The position numbers were made by a program, and so were the translations under genes. This document shows, in pieces, positions 62,091 to 64,000 of a stretch of DNA of 64,000 nt. The first letter of the stretch is position 1, and each line of letters starts with the position of its first letter. A model generated the notes under the pieces. That model ran no database searches and was not told the DNA's origin. It saw only the letters and a list, made by a program, of their open reading frames with translations. The stretch spans positions 86,676,001 to 86,740,000 of the forward strand of contig JBITNC010000001.1 of NCBI GenBank assembly GCA_050084985.1, written 5' to 3'. This DNA comes from Nageia nagi. Lineage: Eukaryota > Pinophyta.

Positions 62091-62388
62091 ATATTGTAAT
62101 ACATCAAAACTACACTTGTGTCAATCTCCATACTATGTGCTGTTTATGGTAGTTGCATGATAAGAATTTAGTTTATCTTTGCATACCAAAGCAAGTATGT
62201 GATGGTAAGCTTATTTGATGTATACAATTTTGAGATAGTGATGTTGTATATCAAAACTTCACTTGTTTTTATCTCCATACTATGTGCTGTTTATGGCAGT
62301 TGCATGACAAGACTCTAGTTTGTCTATGCATGTCGAAGCGAGTATGTGATAGGAAGCTTGTTTTGTATATACAAATCATCTTTCACTT
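62091..62388. repeat. tandem duplication, 2 x about 150 bp
   Basis: Units begin near 62091 and 62241 and share ATCTCCATACTATGTGCTGT and TTTATGG(T/C)AGTTGCATGA. A weaker relative lies near 61650-61740. A separate duplicated word, GAATGGGTTTCATGATGATC, occurs at about 62412 and 62509. Confidence 0.8.
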
Positions 62389-63477
62389 TTCTCTACTTTT
62401 GACCTAACAGAATGGGTTTCATGATGATCTTTTACATAAGTATTTTAGAATCATATTGAGCATAAATATCTTGTTTTAGGTTATAGGTAACTATAATTAT
62501 CCTAAGTAGAATGGGTTTCATGATGATCTTTTACATTAGTATGGATCTGATTCATCTAAAGGAGGTGGCCTCCTAATTGAAGACTCTATCGGATTCATAT
62601 TGTTGTCCAAATATATCATATAAGGTTTATTTTATAGGTTCTAGTTTACTATTTTTTAGAAATGTATTTCTCGATTTTTGATCTATTCATTTGGTTATTT
62701 TTGGTAAAATTGACTGTGTATTTTCGGATCTAATCCATGAATACATATTCAACTTGGCCAACGAAACCATAGTCTAGACATTATTACTGCATCCTATGTT
62801 TGTTTTGCCATCTGAGCTCAGACTTAGTCTGATCTATTTTTTGTATTTGACTTGGTCAGGGATCGTTGATGATCTTTAGGATCATTGATGACCGTAAAGT
62901 GATCATCGTCGATTTATATAATATAGTAAAAATACTATTTTTATAATAGTATATTTTGGATCATTTTTTAATATCCACATTTGCCCCAATTTTTGCTAAA
63001 AATAGGAAAAAAAATTTAAAAAAATATTTTGATATAAATATCTTAGTTTCTTGTGTTTAGACTTGTTTTGATGGCAATTTTAATTATTTTACCCTAGTAA
63101 GTTTACTCAATACTAGTCCTTCATGTGCCGATATGTTGGTAGTCATGTGACAAAGCATTCTTCTAGGTGAAAATAATGTAATTTATAATTTGTTCACTTT
63201 CATCTTAGTGAACGAAGCTTCTAATTTTGTCTATACACAAATAAATTTTAAGATATTTAAAAAATATAATTCATATTATATATTTTCAAATGAGATAAAT
63301 TGTTGACGATCCGTGTGAAATCGTTGATGACTACATAACGATCGCTAATGATCCCTGATGCGAGGGGTTTAAAAAGAAAATAGTTTGCTTTAGACTTTTT
63401 ACTTTTCATTTGATATTCTAATTTTGTCTTTTCTTGTCATTTTCCTTCATCTTTTTACCAAATTTTTAGCAAATTAG

Positions 63478-64000
63478 ATGGTGCCATGCAAGAGGATCTC
63501 GAAGAAAGGCAAATCAATCTCTCAAGAGGTATTTTAACCATCCATTTCTTTGTTTTAAACCTTTTATGTTTTTTTTTTTTTAAATGTATGCTTAGAATAA
63601 TTAATCAACTTAAATATCGTTATTTTGGTATGTCATGTTTTTAAGATTTGTGTTTTGTTTTCTTAGTTCTAATTAATTATTTTTTAAATATTATATATTA
63701 AATTTTTATGTCTATCATTTTAGGTTTCAAAGGTTTTTACTTCTAGGGGTCATTACTCTCAGATTCTTCATGACCTTAGTGGTCAAGTACCTAACATAGA
63801 TCATGCTTTTCTTCATGATGTTGGTTTTGGAGCGGCCCCATATATGGGTCATATCTAAAAGGAACTCGTAGTTTTAGCTGCACTTTTTGAGAGATGGGAT
63901 CTGATGATTAATGCTTTCCATCTCCCTACTGGTCCTATCACTATTACAGTGGAGGACATTCATCGCATTTTGAGATTTCCAGTCCGAGGCATGGATATTG
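63478..64000 (+). pseudogene. plant mobile domain (PMD)-like ORF, 5' part
   Basis: Exon 1, 63478-63528: MVPCKRISKKGKSISQE. A GT-AG intron of 195 bp (63529-63723, ending ATTTTAG) is in phase 0. Exon 2 from 63724 reads VSKVFTSRGHYSQILHDLSG, later ELVVLAALFERWD, then AFHLPTGPITITVEDIHRIL. The last part matches the start of the plant mobile domain (W....FHLPxGExTITLEDVxxLLxLPxxG), found both in transposon-encoded proteins and in domesticated MAIL/MAIN genes. A TAA at 63856-63858 interrupts exon 2 where Gln would fit. The gene runs off the window. A transposon origin is more likely given the surroundings. Confidence 0.65.

Larger units (their letters stand above)
60460..63400. repeat. unassigned repeat-rich region with ATCGTTGATGATC-like motifs
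   Basis: Words such as ATCGATGTATG, GATCGTTGATGATC, GATCGTCAACGAT and GACGATCCGTG recur at 60490-60670, 61150-61165, 62858-62930 and 63303-63357. TCTACATTTTGCCCC at about 61409 and TCCACATTTGCCCC at about 62977 suggest two related, diverged terminal segments, perhaps LTR parts of the element whose ORF begins at 63478. No TG/CA ends could be fixed. Confidence 0.4.

Noticed and set aside
1-64000. CRISPR arrays, operons, bacterial-type systems, viral genomes
   Set aside because: No direct repeats with regular spacers and no prokaryotic gene arrangement; all polymerase relics fit plant LTR or LINE elements.

Overview
This window is nuclear DNA of a seed plant. It is very AT-rich and consists almost entirely of decayed retrotransposons, with one GC-rich gene island at about 12.5-16.8 kb. 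The PPR-gene relics, the range of large Ty3/gypsy elements and the slow decay by point mutation suggest a large-genome gymnosperm, but that is inference; the sequence itself only shows a plant (AP2/ERF factor with EAR motifs, PPR, CACTA and plant mobile domain sequences).

Layout. 1-11.0 kb: a gypsy gag fragment cut by the window edge, then a defective chromovirus (2831-8527, minus) lying between two direct copies of a 1.1-kb repeat; the second copy is split by a solo LTR with a perfect 5-bp target-site duplication (TSD). 11.46-11.72 kb: a tRNA-derived SINE with an 11-bp TSD. 12.3-16.8 kb: the gene island. It holds a possible small two-exon gene (minus), a GC-rich promoter-like block, and an intronless ERF repressor gene (14927-15811, minus) with its promoter to the right. 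17-25 kb: tandem repeats, a deleted gypsy element, a LINE 3' end and a possible LTR.

25.7-46.5 kb is a three-level nest. A short LTR element (about 1-kb LTRs, only 165 bp between them) was hit in its right LTR by an 18.5-kb gypsy element (27885-46427, TSD ATATG, minus). That element was in turn hit by a Ty1/copia element (37455-42806, TSD CTAAA, plus). The gypsy element has an archaeal-type RNase H remnant ahead of its reverse transcriptase and about 3 kb of extra sense-strand coding relic after its integrase; this extra ORF is the least explained part of the window.

46.5-64 kb holds a glutamine-rich relic, a CACTA TNP2 transposase relic with a 275-bp tandem duplication, two clusters of pentatricopeptide-repeat (PPR) pseudogene pieces in opposite orientations, copia and gypsy fragments, a region with recurring ATCGTTGATGATC-like motifs, and at the right edge the start of a plant-mobile-domain (PMD) ORF with one intron.

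The ERF gene is the only gene that looks intact. Every transposon ORF carries stops or lost catalytic residues. Boundaries given with 'about' are read by eye.
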